DNA from: Flavobacterium johnsoniae
GTDB taxonomy: Bacteria > Bacteroidota > Bacteroidia > Flavobacteriales > Flavobacteriaceae
DNA length: 64,000 nucleotides
NCBI RefSeq assembly: GCF_030388325.1
Contig: NZ_CP103794.1
Location: forward strand, 4,588,001-4,652,000
Reading direction: 5' to 3'
Every line of letters begins with the position of its first letter. Position 1 is the first letter of the stretch. A program made the position numbers and the translations under genes. This document shows positions 7,629 to 16,200 of the stretch, one piece after another. The notes below the pieces were generated by a model. That model had not been told where the DNA came from. It saw nothing but the letters and a program-made list of their open reading frames with translations, and ran no database searches.

Positions 7629-8288
7629 ATGAGCAATATCATTCGTGTAGTATTGGCAGATGATCATGTTTTTGTTAGAGACGGAATCAAATCTTTATTA
7701 GAAAACGAAGCAAACATCGAGGTTGTAGGTGAAGCAATTGATGGTGCAGATGCACTAGAAGTTGTCGCAGCTACAGCACCAGATTTACTTATAGTAGATA
7801 TTCGTATGCCAAACTTAACTGGTATTGAGGTAGTAGAAAAACTTAGAAGCGAGAACAATAAGATAAAAATCATCATGCTTTCGATGCACGAATCGGAAGA
7901 ATATGTTTTGAAATCTATAAAAGCTGGTGCCGATGGCTATTTATTAAAAGGATCTTCAAAAGAGGAATTTTTAAAAGCACTTCACAGCGTTGCTAGCGGA
8001 GGAAAATATTTCAGCGGTGATATTTCTTCTATATTAATCGGTCAATTAACTAATTCTTCATCATCAATAGAACCAAAACAAAATCTAAGTGAAGAAATGA
8101 TGATTACCAAAAGAGAAAAAGAAATTCTGACTCTTTTATTATCTGGAAAAGGAAACAAAGAAATAGCTGAAGCATTAGATATTAGTAAACGTACAGCCGA
8201 AGTACACCGTTTTAATCTGATGAAAAAATTGAAAGTAAAAAACTTAATGGAACTTTCTAACAAAGCTGCAGAGTATTCTTTAATATAA
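7629..8288 (+). CDS. NarL/LuxR-family response regulator
   Basis: The 219-residue protein has a receiver domain (acidic pocket D11-D12, phosphoacceptor D57 in LLIVDIRMPN, K107 in GYLLKGSS) and a LuxR-type helix-turn-helix from about 150 (MITKREKEILTLLLSGKGNKE, then ISKRTAEVHRFNLMKKL). That is the NarL architecture at normal length. It follows the PilJ-domain kinase and precedes a nitrate transporter gene, so it probably activates nitrate/nitrite genes when phosphorylated. Its likely target is the TACTTAT-containing operators at nirB, moeA, nas and narK, because TACTTAT matches the NarL heptamer; binding is unproven. Confidence 0.9.
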   Translation: MSNIIRVVLADDHVFVRDGIKSLLENEANIEVVGEAIDGADALEVVAATAPDLLIVDIRMPNLTGIEVVEKLRSENNKIKIIMLSMHESEEYVLKSIKAGADGYLLKGSSKEEFLKALHSVASGGKYFSGDISSILIGQLTNSSSSIEPKQNLSEEMMITKREKEILTLLLSGKGNKEIAEALDISKRTAEVHRFNLMKKLKVKNLMELSNKAAEYSLI

Positions 8289-8318
8289 AAATTACGTATT
8301 TATACGTAAATATTTTTC

Positions 8319-8342
8319 AAAAACTGCGTTTTAGCAGTTTTT
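8319..8342 (+). terminator. hairpin terminator after the response regulator
   Basis: AAAAACTGC (8319-8327), loop GTTTTA, GCAGTTTTT (8334-8342): a perfect 9-bp stem ending in T residues. Confidence 0.75.
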
Positions 8343-8345
8343 AAC

Positions 8346-8367
8346 TAAGTTATAGTACTTATTTTTA
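8346..8367 (+). promoter_or_regulatory. narK promoter with TACTTAT operator
   Basis: TAAGTT (8346-8351), ATAG, TACTTAT (8356-8362) overlaps TATTTTTA (8360-8367), a -7-like box with A for the final G. Spacing and overlap are identical to nirB and moeA, with one mismatch in the left half-site. Confidence 0.55.
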
Positions 8368-8385
8368 CATAAAAATATAAGTGCT

Positions 8386-9870
8386 ATGAAAAATACAAAC
8401 TCTTTATCGCAATCACACAAAATTTTATTTTTGAACACATTGGCTTTTACAGTGTGTTTTGCTTGTTGGACTTTAAACGGGGTTTTAGTAACCTTTTTGG
8501 TCGATAACGGAATTTTCCATTGGGATGTTATTCAAGTTGGGTGGCTTCTTGGAATTCCGATTTTAACAGGATCAATAATGCGTCTGCCAATCGGAATTTT
8601 AACAGACAAATTTGGAGGAAAATATGTTTTTTCTCTTTTACTATTGCTTTGTTCTATTCCGCTTTTCCTTCTTCCCTACGCCGATAGTTTCGCCATGTTT
8701 GCCTTATTAAGCTTTTTGTTTGGAATGGTCGGAACTAGTTTTGCTGTCGGAATTGGCTATACTTCAATCTGGTATCCAAAAGAATGGCAAGGGCGCGCAT
8801 TAGGAATTTTCGGAATGGGAAATGCTGGCGCAGCTATAACAACCTTTTTAGCTCCTTCCCTATTAAATCATTTTTCTATTGAAGATCCGCAAAACGGCTG
8901 GAAAACACTTCCTGTAATTTATGCCGTTTCATTAGTCGTAATCGGAATTGCGTTTTTAATTTTTACAGAAAACAAAAAAATAGAAAACAATACCAAAACT
9001 ATTTCACAAACGCTTACACCTTTAAAATCAGGAAGAGTTTGGCGTTTTGGAGCCTATTATTTCTTAGTTTTCGGATGCTTTGTGGCTTATTCACAATGGT
9101 TGTTGCCAAACTTTATGAATGTTTATCAGACTAGTTTAGTAATGGGAGGATTATTTGCAACAATGTTTAGCTTGCCTTCTGGTGTTATTAGAGCTTTTGG
9201 AGGTTACCTATCGGATAAATTCGGAGCCAGAAAAGTGATGTATTGGGTTTTAGGTTCATCTGTAATTTTAAGCGCATTATTATCAATTCCGAAAATGGAA
9301 ATCACAACTTCTGGACCAGGAATATTAGCGGCCAAAAAAGGTGTTGTAAATGAAATTAGCGACAAAGCCATAAAAGTGGGAGATAAAGAATATACGATTA
9401 CACAAAAGACAGCTAACGCAGCAGAAAATGCTATTTTTCCAACAACATCAAGTTGGCAAGATGTTGTTGTTGCTCACAATCAAAGCGTTGCTAAAAAAGA
9501 ATTGATTGCAAAAGGAGTTACTGTTATTAAGTTTGATGCTAATATGTGGGTATTTTTAATTTTAGTAATTCTAATTGGTATTTCTTGGGGAATCGGAAAA
9601 GCTGCAGTTTACAAACATATTCCAGAATATTTTCCAAATGAAGTCGGCGTTGTCGGCGGAATGGTTGGAATGATTGGTGGCTTAGGCGGATTCTTCGGAC
9701 CAATTATCTTCGGATATTTATTAACTGCAACTGGAATCTGGTCAAGTTCATGGATTTTTATTTTAATCTTTTCAATTGGGTGTTTAGTTTGGATGCATTA
9801 TACTATAACACAACTTTCTAAAGAAAAAAAGGTTAAAATAAAACAAGTTGAATTAGAACCAGCCTATTAA
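8386..9870 (+). CDS. narK: nitrate/nitrite transporter, NNP family of MFS
   Basis: This 494-residue, roughly 12-helix permease has both nitrate-signature regions: GIGYTSIWYPKEWQGRALG with GMGNAGAA near residues 125-150, and GISWGIGKAAVYKHIPEYFPN with GGMVGMIGGLGG near 400-430. An MFS loop motif (GILTDKFGGK) lies near 70. A hydrophilic insert of roughly 75 residues (about 305-380, TTSGPGILAAKKG to AKGVTVIKF) interrupts the membrane domain and recurs in the homolog at 32672. It lies downstream of the NarL-like regulator and upstream of a porin. Its close similarity to the 32672 gene shows duplication. Import versus nitrite export cannot be decided from sequence. Confidence 0.9.
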   Translation: MKNTNSLSQSHKILFLNTLAFTVCFACWTLNGVLVTFLVDNGIFHWDVIQVGWLLGIPILTGSIMRLPIGILTDKFGGKYVFSLLLLLCSIPLFLLPYADSFAMFALLSFLFGMVGTSFAVGIGYTSIWYPKEWQGRALGIFGMGNAGAAITTFLAPSLLNHFSIEDPQNGWKTLPVIYAVSLVVIGIAFLIFTENKKIENNTKTISQTLTPLKSGRVWRFGAYYFLVFGCFVAYSQWLLPNFMNVYQTSLVMGGLFATMFSLPSGVIRAFGGYLSDKFGARKVMYWVLGSSVILSALLSIPKMEITTSGPGILAAKKGVVNEISDKAIKVGDKEYTITQKTANAAENAIFPTTSSWQDVVVAHNQSVAKKELIAKGVTVIKFDANMWVFLILVILIGISWGIGKAAVYKHIPEYFPNEVGVVGGMVGMIGGLGGFFGPIIFGYLLTATGIWSSSWIFILIFSIGCLVWMHYTITQLSKEKKVKIKQVELEPAY

Positions 9871-9896
9871 GACAAGATTAAAAAAATATTAGAAAT

Positions 9897-9941
9897 TATG
9901 ATATAAATCATAATTAACTACGGCTTTTTCTTATAAATTTA
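9897..9941 (+). promoter_or_regulatory. porin promoter with Crp/Fnr-type site
   Basis: TATGA (9897-9901), six bases, TCATA (9908-9912) forms a Crp/Fnr-type palindrome centred at 9904.5. The -7-like box TAAATTTA is at 9934-9941. From site centre to the last box base is 36.5 bases, which puts the site near -41.5, the class II activator position. The gene at 32672 has the same site and the same spacing. Confidence 0.6.
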
Positions 9942-9965
9942 CCCTCGATAAAAAATTACCAATTT

Positions 9966-11240
9966 ATGAAAAAACTTAAACTAATTTTAATACTTATCGT
10001 AGGATTAAGTTTTGAAATCCAGGCACAAGAATTAGATGTTAATCTTCAAATCAGACCACGTTTTGAATATAGAAATGGATTCAAACAACCGTTGAACTAC
10101 GGTCAAGAAGGAACATCGCAAATTTCACAACGCTCTCGTTTAGGCATTAATTATAAACAAGAAGATTTAATCGTAAAACTGAGTTTACAAAATACAAGAA
10201 CTTGGGGAGATGTACCAAGTACTACGACAAAAGATGCAAATGGAGTTGCTGTTTTTGAGGCTTGGGCACAATATAATTTTACCGAAAAATGGAGCGCCAG
10301 AATGGGACGTCAGGTTCTTTCTTATGATAATCAGCGTATCCTTGGAGGATTGGATTGGGCACAACAAGGACAAAGCCATGACGCATTAATAGTTTCTTTT
10401 CATAATGAAACACAAAAATTAGATTTTGGAGGTGCGTACAACTCAGATGCCGAAAATCTAGTTCAAACTACTTATACAGTGCCAAATATGTATAAAAATA
10501 TGCAATATGCTTGGTATCATAACCAATTCAGCGAAAATTTAGGCGCTAGCTTTTTAGCATTGAATACAGGATACGAATATACTCGCAATCCAAATACTCC
10601 AGAGAGTAAAATTCTAGTAGATTATAAGCAAACTTTTGGATCTTATGTGACTTATAAAAAAGGCAAACTAGACTCCAATTTTTGGGTGTATGGGCAAACT
10701 GGAAAAAGCAATGATCGTCAAGTGAGCGCTTGGAATACTGCTGCCAATTTAGGCTACAACTTAACAGAGGCTTTTAAAATAGATTTAGGTTACGAATTTT
10801 TATCTGGAAAATCTTCAAATGACGGAAGTACCGTAATCAAATCTTTTAATCCGCTTTTTGGAACAAACCATGGATTTAATGGTTATATGGATTATTTTTA
10901 TGTTGGAAATTACACCAATAGCTATGGTTTACAAGATGCATTTATCAAACTAAACTACAATGTAAACAAATGGCAGTTTGCTTTGATTCCGCATTTGTTT
11001 TTAACAGCAGCTGATGTTGTTACACCTTTAAATGAAAAATTAGATTCGTATTTAGGAACTGAGATTGATGCGACTTTTGGATATAATTTCAAGAAAAACA
11101 TAACCGTAACTGGAGGTTACTCTCAAATGTTTGGATCTAAAACAATGGAATTTGTTAAAGGTGGAGATACAAGCCATACTAATAATTGGGCTTGGTTAAT
11201 GATATCTGTTGATCCTAAAATTTTTAACTGGAAAAAATAG
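9966..11240 (+). CDS. outer-membrane porin, alginate-export-like beta barrel
   Basis: The 424-residue protein has a cleavable signal peptide (MKKLKLILILIVGLSFEIQAQ) and the alternating aromatic/polar pattern of a beta barrel. The start LQIRPRFEYRNGF and SQRSRLGINYK, then RMGRQVLSYDNQRILGG, resemble alginate_export-domain porins. It ends in an amphipathic strand (VDPKIFNWKK). It follows narK with its own Fnr-type promoter and a strong terminator downstream, so I infer diffusion of nitrate or nitrite across the outer membrane. The substrate is inferred from neighbours only. Confidence 0.75.
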   Translation: MKKLKLILILIVGLSFEIQAQELDVNLQIRPRFEYRNGFKQPLNYGQEGTSQISQRSRLGINYKQEDLIVKLSLQNTRTWGDVPSTTTKDANGVAVFEAWAQYNFTEKWSARMGRQVLSYDNQRILGGLDWAQQGQSHDALIVSFHNETQKLDFGGAYNSDAENLVQTTYTVPNMYKNMQYAWYHNQFSENLGASFLALNTGYEYTRNPNTPESKILVDYKQTFGSYVTYKKGKLDSNFWVYGQTGKSNDRQVSAWNTAANLGYNLTEAFKIDLGYEFLSGKSSNDGSTVIKSFNPLFGTNHGFNGYMDYFYVGNYTNSYGLQDAFIKLNYNVNKWQFALIPHLFLTAADVVTPLNEKLDSYLGTEIDATFGYNFKKNITVTGGYSQMFGSKTMEFVKGGDTSHTNNWAWLMISVDPKIFNWKK

Positions 11241-11268
11241 CGTTTCTTTAAAATTTGCTTTAATATTT

Positions 11269-11307
11269 TACCCTTTTCTTATTTACAGAAAAGGGTATTT
11301 TTTTTTT
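11269..11307 (+). terminator. terminator after the porin gene
   Basis: TACCCTTTTC (11269-11278) and GAAAAGGGTA (11288-11297) form a perfect 10-bp stem, followed by at least ten T residues. Confidence 0.93.
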
Positions 11308-11340
11308 AACATTTATAAATGATTGTATCATTTAATTAAT

Positions 11341-11348
11341 TATATTTG
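11341..11348 (+). promoter_or_regulatory. -7 box of the 11379 gene
   Basis: TATATTTG fits TAnnTTTG exactly, 31 bases before the ATG at 11379. Because it occupies the position of a possible upstream TTG start at 11346, it argues for the downstream ATG. Confidence 0.65.
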
Positions 11349-11378
11349 AGCCGATTACGAACCCCAAATTCTATTCTA

Positions 11379-11744
11379 ATGAAACCATTTCTAAAATTAT
11401 CAATGCTGACTTTTATGGTCACGCAAACTGGTATCGCCCAAAAATACAACGATGCCTTAATTTCTCAGAACTCAGAAATAAATTTTGCTAAAACGCAAAA
11501 AAGAGGAATTAAAAAAAACAACATTATTTATTATGTTGAAAATGACATGCAAACTATATCTGCCTACAAAAAAAGCAAATTGAAATGGCAAACCAATGTA
11601 GTTTCTGTTTGCGGAAAACCAAAAAAAGGAGAACCAGAAATTAGATATGTTGGTTATAATTCTAATAAACTGCTTATCGTTATCGGAAAACATAATTTTG
11701 TAGAAATTGATATTAATAGCGGTACTTCAACGCTTGTTGGTTAA
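11379..11744 (+). CDS. small exported protein of unknown function
   Basis: From the ATG at 11379 the product is 121 residues with a signal peptide (MKPFLKLSMLTFMVTQTGIAQ). The mature part alternates short charged strands (NNIIYYVENDMQTISAYKKS, KLKWQTNVVSVCGKPKKGEP, LLIVIGKHNFVEIDINSGTS), suggesting a beta-propeller-like fragment or small all-beta fold. I do not recognise a family. It has its own -7 box and a terminator, so it is monocistronic, and no link to nitrate genes can be shown. An upstream TTG start at 11346 is unlikely because it lies in the promoter. Confidence 0.6.
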   Translation: MKPFLKLSMLTFMVTQTGIAQKYNDALISQNSEINFAKTQKRGIKKNNIIYYVENDMQTISAYKKSKLKWQTNVVSVCGKPKKGEPEIRYVGYNSNKLLIVIGKHNFVEIDINSGTSTLVG

Positions 11745-11772
11745 GATTAAAGAAATCTCTAGATATATAAAC

Positions 11773-11807
11773 TGCCCTTTTTCTATTTTGAGAAAGGGTA
11801 TTTTTTT
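11773..11807 (+). terminator. terminator after the 11379 gene
   Basis: CCCTTT...AGAAAGGG stem (11775-11798) followed by a T run to 11807. The stem resembles the terminator at 11269 and may be a copied element. Confidence 0.85.
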
Positions 11808-11821
11808 GGCTTTTTAAACAG

Positions 11822-11829
11822 TATATTTG
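11822..11829 (+). promoter_or_regulatory. -7 box of the 11857 gene
   Basis: TATATTTG, an exact TAnnTTTG match, 28 bases before the ATG at 11857. This decides against the upstream TTG start at 11827. Confidence 0.65.
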
Positions 11830-11856
11830 ATTAACATTTTTGAAACAAAATACTAC

Positions 11857-12378
11857 ATGAACCTGATCATCAAATCCTTAATTCTAACATTATTTTTAAC
11901 GCGATTAAGTTTTGCTCAAGATAATCAACAACTTACTTCCAAAGATATTTATTCTAAAGATGGATTAATTTATAAAATTAGTAACGATTCTATCTTTTCA
12001 GGTTCAATAGAAAATCGAAGATGGACCAATAATATATTATTATCAAAAAGTGAATATCAAAATGGCTACATAATACTTCATACTCAGTATTATAACAAAA
12101 ATAAAGCAGGAATTCCAAGTAAAAAAACCTACTTCTATGAACATCAATATTTTAAAAAGAAAAAAGAAGACAAATTAGATTTCGACGGAAGCATATATTC
12201 TACTATCTATTTTGATGAAAATGAAAATAAAATATTAGAAGAAGGCTTTTCAAGCGGTAAATTAATTTATAGTTGTGAATTTAAAGATGGGAAGAAAAAT
12301 GGGAAGGAATTTTGTTTATCTAAAAATGGAGAAGCATTCCATTACGTTTACGAAAATGGAAAAAAAAATAAAATCTAA
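11857..12378 (+). CDS. exported MORN/YwqK-like repeat protein
   Basis: The 173-residue product starts with a signal peptide (MNLIIKSLILTLFLTRLSFAQ). The C-terminal half carries imperfect repeats of the type (Y/F)-x-(D/E/N)-G-K-(K/L)-(N/I)-G (SSGKLIYSCEFKDGKKNGKE, then HYVYENGKKNKI), as in MORN-related proteins often annotated YwqK-family antitoxins. That label does not prove a toxin-antitoxin role, and no toxin neighbour is visible. Its 3' end overlaps by four bases the 3' end of the convergent regulator gene on the other strand. The chosen start follows a perfect -7 box. Confidence 0.6.
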   Translation: MNLIIKSLILTLFLTRLSFAQDNQQLTSKDIYSKDGLIYKISNDSIFSGSIENRRWTNNILLSKSEYQNGYIILHTQYYNKNKAGIPSKKTYFYEHQYFKKKKEDKLDFDGSIYSTIYFDENENKILEEGFSSGKLIYSCEFKDGKKNGKEFCLSKNGEAFHYVYENGKKNKI

Positions 12379-13079
12379 AAATATTTATGCTCCATAATTT
12401 CAGATCTTAATTCTGAAATCCCTAAAATTCCCACACGTTTTCCTTCGGTTTTAATTAACGCTTCTTTTTTAAGACTTGACAAAACACGAATTGCTTGTTC
12501 TTCAGTTGTTCCTGCAAAATCTGCAATTTCCTTTCGCGAAAGCTCAATATCAATCAAACCATTGACTTGCCCGAATTTACGATGAACATAAAGCAGTAAA
12601 TCGACCACGCGTTCACGAACATTCATATGTGCAATCTTGCGAATATTATTTTCGCTTTTGTTTAATTCTTCGGCATAAAACAGCATTAAAGCATAGGTAA
12701 ATTCAGGAATTTCTTTTAGAATTTCCAGCATAATTTCATTGCTAAAATTACATAAAACGGTATCTTCTAAAGCGTAAGCTCCGATCAAATATTTTTTACC
12801 AGTTCCGAATCCGCGAAAGCCGATTGTATCGCCATTTTTAGTTAGACGCACAATCTGTTCGCGACCATTAATTCCTGTTTTTACTGTTTTTACTTTTCCT
12901 GAACAAATAAAATAAAGCCCCTGCAATGGCGCACCTTCCGTAATAAATTGTTGCGATTTTTTACATACAAAACTCTGCTTCTTAGCGACATATTGCTTCA
13001 TTTGCTCTAAATGCAGATGCTTTTTAATAAAACAATTTTCATTGACACAGCTATAACAAATTGAATGTTCTTCTTTCAT
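12375..13079 (-). CDS. FNR-like Crp/Fnr regulator with four candidate [4Fe-4S] cysteines
   Basis: The 234-residue protein has a cyclic-nucleotide-binding-type beta barrel (about 40-125), a dimer helix, and a winged helix-turn-helix (about 178-225; LSRKEIADFAGTTEEQAIRVL). C8-x2-C11-x4-C16 at the N-terminus, together with C110 in YALEDTVLCNF, aligns with C20, C23, C29 and C122 of E. coli FNR, with one residue fewer in the second gap. This suggests an oxygen- or NO-sensitive [4Fe-4S] cluster. E194 and R198 of the recognition helix correspond to FNR E209 and R213, which read the G-A step of the half-site. It is divergent from the nas gene. TATGA-N6-TCATA sites at 9897 and 34225 are plausible targets. 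Confidence 0.88.
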   Translation of the reverse strand: MKEEHSICYSCVNENCFIKKHLHLEQMKQYVAKKQSFVCKKSQQFITEGAPLQGLYFICSGKVKTVKTGINGREQIVRLTKNGDTIGFRGFGTGKKYLIGAYALEDTVLCNFSNEIMLEILKEIPEFTYALMLFYAEELNKSENNIRKIAHMNVRERVVDLLLYVHRKFGQVNGLIDIELSRKEIADFAGTTEEQAIRVLSSLKKEALIKTEGKRVGILGISELRSEIMEHKYF

Positions 13080-13131
13080 GAGTTCAATTTTTTAGCATGA
13101 AACATATTTATTGGTTCTCTTTTCTTGTTAT

Positions 13132-13192
13132 CAAAAATAATAAAAATAAATTTAAAAAATAAGTATTAATACTTAAAAAATACTTATTTTTG
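13132..13192. promoter_or_regulatory. divergent fnr-like/nas control region
   Basis: On the minus strand CAAAAATA (13132-13139) reads TATTTTTG, a -7 box for the regulator gene. On the plus strand TATTTTTG (13185-13192) is the -7 box for nas, overlapping TACTTAT (13181-13187). Between them is the palindrome ATAAGTA (13159-13165), TTAA, TACTTAA (13170-13176), the same operator as at nirB and moeA but set further upstream. Its centre is about 40 bases from the presumed regulator start point. Confidence 0.6.
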
Positions 13193-13263
13193 TTTTGAGT
13201 TAAATAAGTGATTCATCTAAAATCAGAACTTATTAGTTAAGTAGTATCCAAAACCGAATTGTA

Positions 13264-16200
13264 ATGCAAAGTACTAAGATCAAAACTACCTGTTCCTATT
13301 GCGGTGTTGGCTGCGGAATAATCGTGACTAACGATGCTAAAAATGGTGTAATGGTCGAAGGCGACAAAGATCATCCCGTTAATAAAGGAATGTTATGTTC
13401 TAAGGGAATGAATTTGCACTACGTAGTTAACGATACATCGGATAGAATTTTATATCCTGAAATGCGCGGAAGTAAAAATTATCCGCTAGAACGCGTGAGT
13501 TGGGAAACGGCGCTTGATCGCGCTGCGGCAGTTTTTTCTTCTATAATAAAGAAACATGGACCTGACAGCGTTGGATTTTACATTTCGGGACAATGTTTAA
13601 CCGAAGAATATTACTTAGTCAATAAATTGGTAAAAGGTTTTCTGAAAACCAATAATATCGATACCAATTCGAGACTTTGCATGAGCTCTGCCGTTGTTGG
13701 TTACAAAAAGACTTTTGGAGAAGATTCTGTTCCAATTGCTTACGATGATATTGAATTGGCGGACACTTTTTTAATTACGGGTGCAAATCCCGCTTGGTGC
13801 CACCCTATTCTTTTCAGACGACTTGAAAAACACAAAGAGAAAAATCCAAGAATTAAAGTAATTTGTATCGATCCTAGACGAACTGATACAGCAGCTTTTG
13901 CCGATTTGCATTTGCAGATTATTCCCGGTTCGGACATTATTTTATATCATGCGATTGCCAGACGAATTATCGAAAAAGGTCATGTAGATCATGATTTTGT
14001 AAAAAATAACGCGGAGAATTTCAAACAATATAAAGATTTAGTTTTAGGAACTTCTTTAGAAAAAGCTTCAAAACTATGCGGAATTCCAGTAAATGACATT
14101 AAACTTGCCGCTGATATTATCGGAAAAGCCAAAGGTTTTATCTCGCTTTGGGCAATGGGCTTAAATCAAAGTGCGGTTGGTGTTGACAAAAATACCGCTT
14201 TACTAAACTTATCTTTATTAACGGGGCAAGTTGGAAAACCAGGTTCTGGGCCTTTTTCATTAACAGGACAGCCCAACGCAATGGGCGGACGCGAAGTTGG
14301 CGGAATGGCAACGCTTTTAGCCGCACACAAAGACATCGCAAATCCAACACATCGCAAAGAAGTCGCCGATTTTTGGGGCGTTGACGAAATTTCAGATAAA
14401 CCGGGTTTAACGGCAACAGAAATGTTTGAAGCTTTGGAATCAGGTAAAATGAAAGCCGTTTGGATTATTTGTACTAATCCGTTGGTGAGTTTGCCAGATT
14501 CTCGAAGAGCCGAGAAAGCACTTCAAAATGCTAAATTTGTTGTTGTTCAAGATATTTCTCATAATGCCGATACAGCCAAATTTGCCGATTTAGTATTGCC
14601 TGCGGCGGGATGGCTTGAAAAAGAAGGAACGATGACCAATTCTGAGCGTCGTATTTCTTATTTACCAAAAGGAATCAATGCGCCAGGCGAAGCACTTCCA
14701 GATATTGAAATTCTGATTCGTTTTGCTAAGAAAATGAATTTTAACGGATTCAATTTTAACAGTGCAGAAGAAATTTATAAAGAACATTGTGCGCTGACAA
14801 AAAATACCAATATTGACATTTCATTTTTAAATTATCATCGCCTAAAAACCGAAGGAACTTTTCAGTGGCCAGTTCCAGATTATGGACATCCCGGAACTCC
14901 TCGCCTTTTTACAGATAAAAAATTCTATACTCCTTCTGGAAAAGCAATTTTTAACTTACCTGTTTCAATCGAAAACACTTCGGTTCAGCCAAATGCCGAA
15001 TTTCCTTTTATTTTAACAACGGGAAGAATTCGCGATCAATGGCATACGATGACAAAAACAGGAAAAGTTTCGAGATTATTAACGCATATTCCGAGTCCAG
15101 TTTTAGAAATAAATCCAATTGATGCTTTTAAAAATGATATTAAAAACGGTGATATTGTTACTGTAACAAGTAAAAATGGAGAAGTTAGAGTAAAAGCAAA
15201 AGTTACCGATTCAATCAAAGAAAAAGTGGTTTTTCTGCCGATGCATTGGGGAAAACAACTTGAAAATGATTTAAATAGAACCAATAATTTAACCAATACT
15301 GTTGTCGATCCAGTTTCAAAAGAACCTGATTTTAAGTTCACAACTGTTTCAATTTCTAAATATATAAAACCATTTCAGAAAATTGCAATTGTTGGCGCGG
15401 GTGCAGCTTCATTTCGATTCATTCAAAATTATAGAGAATTCAATACAACAGATGAAATAATTGTTTTTTCGAATGAAGTAAATCCGTTTTACAATCGTGT
15501 TTTGCTTCCAGAATATATGACGGGTGAATTTACGTGGGAACAGCTTTTAAAAGTGAGAGACGGCGAAGCTTTTAACAAATTAAAAATTACGATGAAAGCT
15601 GGCGTTGCGATTGAAAAATTAGACGCAACAAATAAAACTATTTTAGACAGTCAAGGCGAAAATCATACTTTCGATTCTTTAATTCTGGCAACAGGAAGCC
15701 GACCTTTTGTTCCCGAAAATGCACAACTTCATCTTCCTGGCCGTTTTACCGTTCGAAGAAAAGAAGATGCCGATCGTTTGAAAAAACACTTAGATAGCAC
15801 TAATCTTCCGCCAGAAGAACAACATGTTGTAATAATTGGTGGCGGATTATTAGGTTTAGAATTGGCTGCTGCTTTAAAACATAAAAAAGTAAAAACTACG
15901 ATTATTCAAAGAGCTTCACGTTTAATGGAACGCCAGCTAGATCGAATTTCTAGCAAATTATTGGCAGAAGAAGTTCAGCTTCGCGACATTCAGATTTATT
16001 TTGATAATGAAGTCAGTACGGTTTTTGAAACTGATAATCCTAATGAAATTGAAATTGCTTTAAAAAGCGGAAAAATCATAACGGCAAATGCCATTGTATA
16101 TACAATTGGAACTATTCCGAATATAGAAATTGCAAGAGAAAGCGGTCTTTTATGCGGTCGCGGTGTAAAAGTTAATCAGTATTTACAAACTTCAAATCCT

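Noticed and set aside
11857..12378. Toxin-antitoxin pair based on the YwqK-like repeats
   Set aside because: No toxin-like neighbour is present; the adjacent gene is an FNR-type regulator on the other strand, and the protein is exported.
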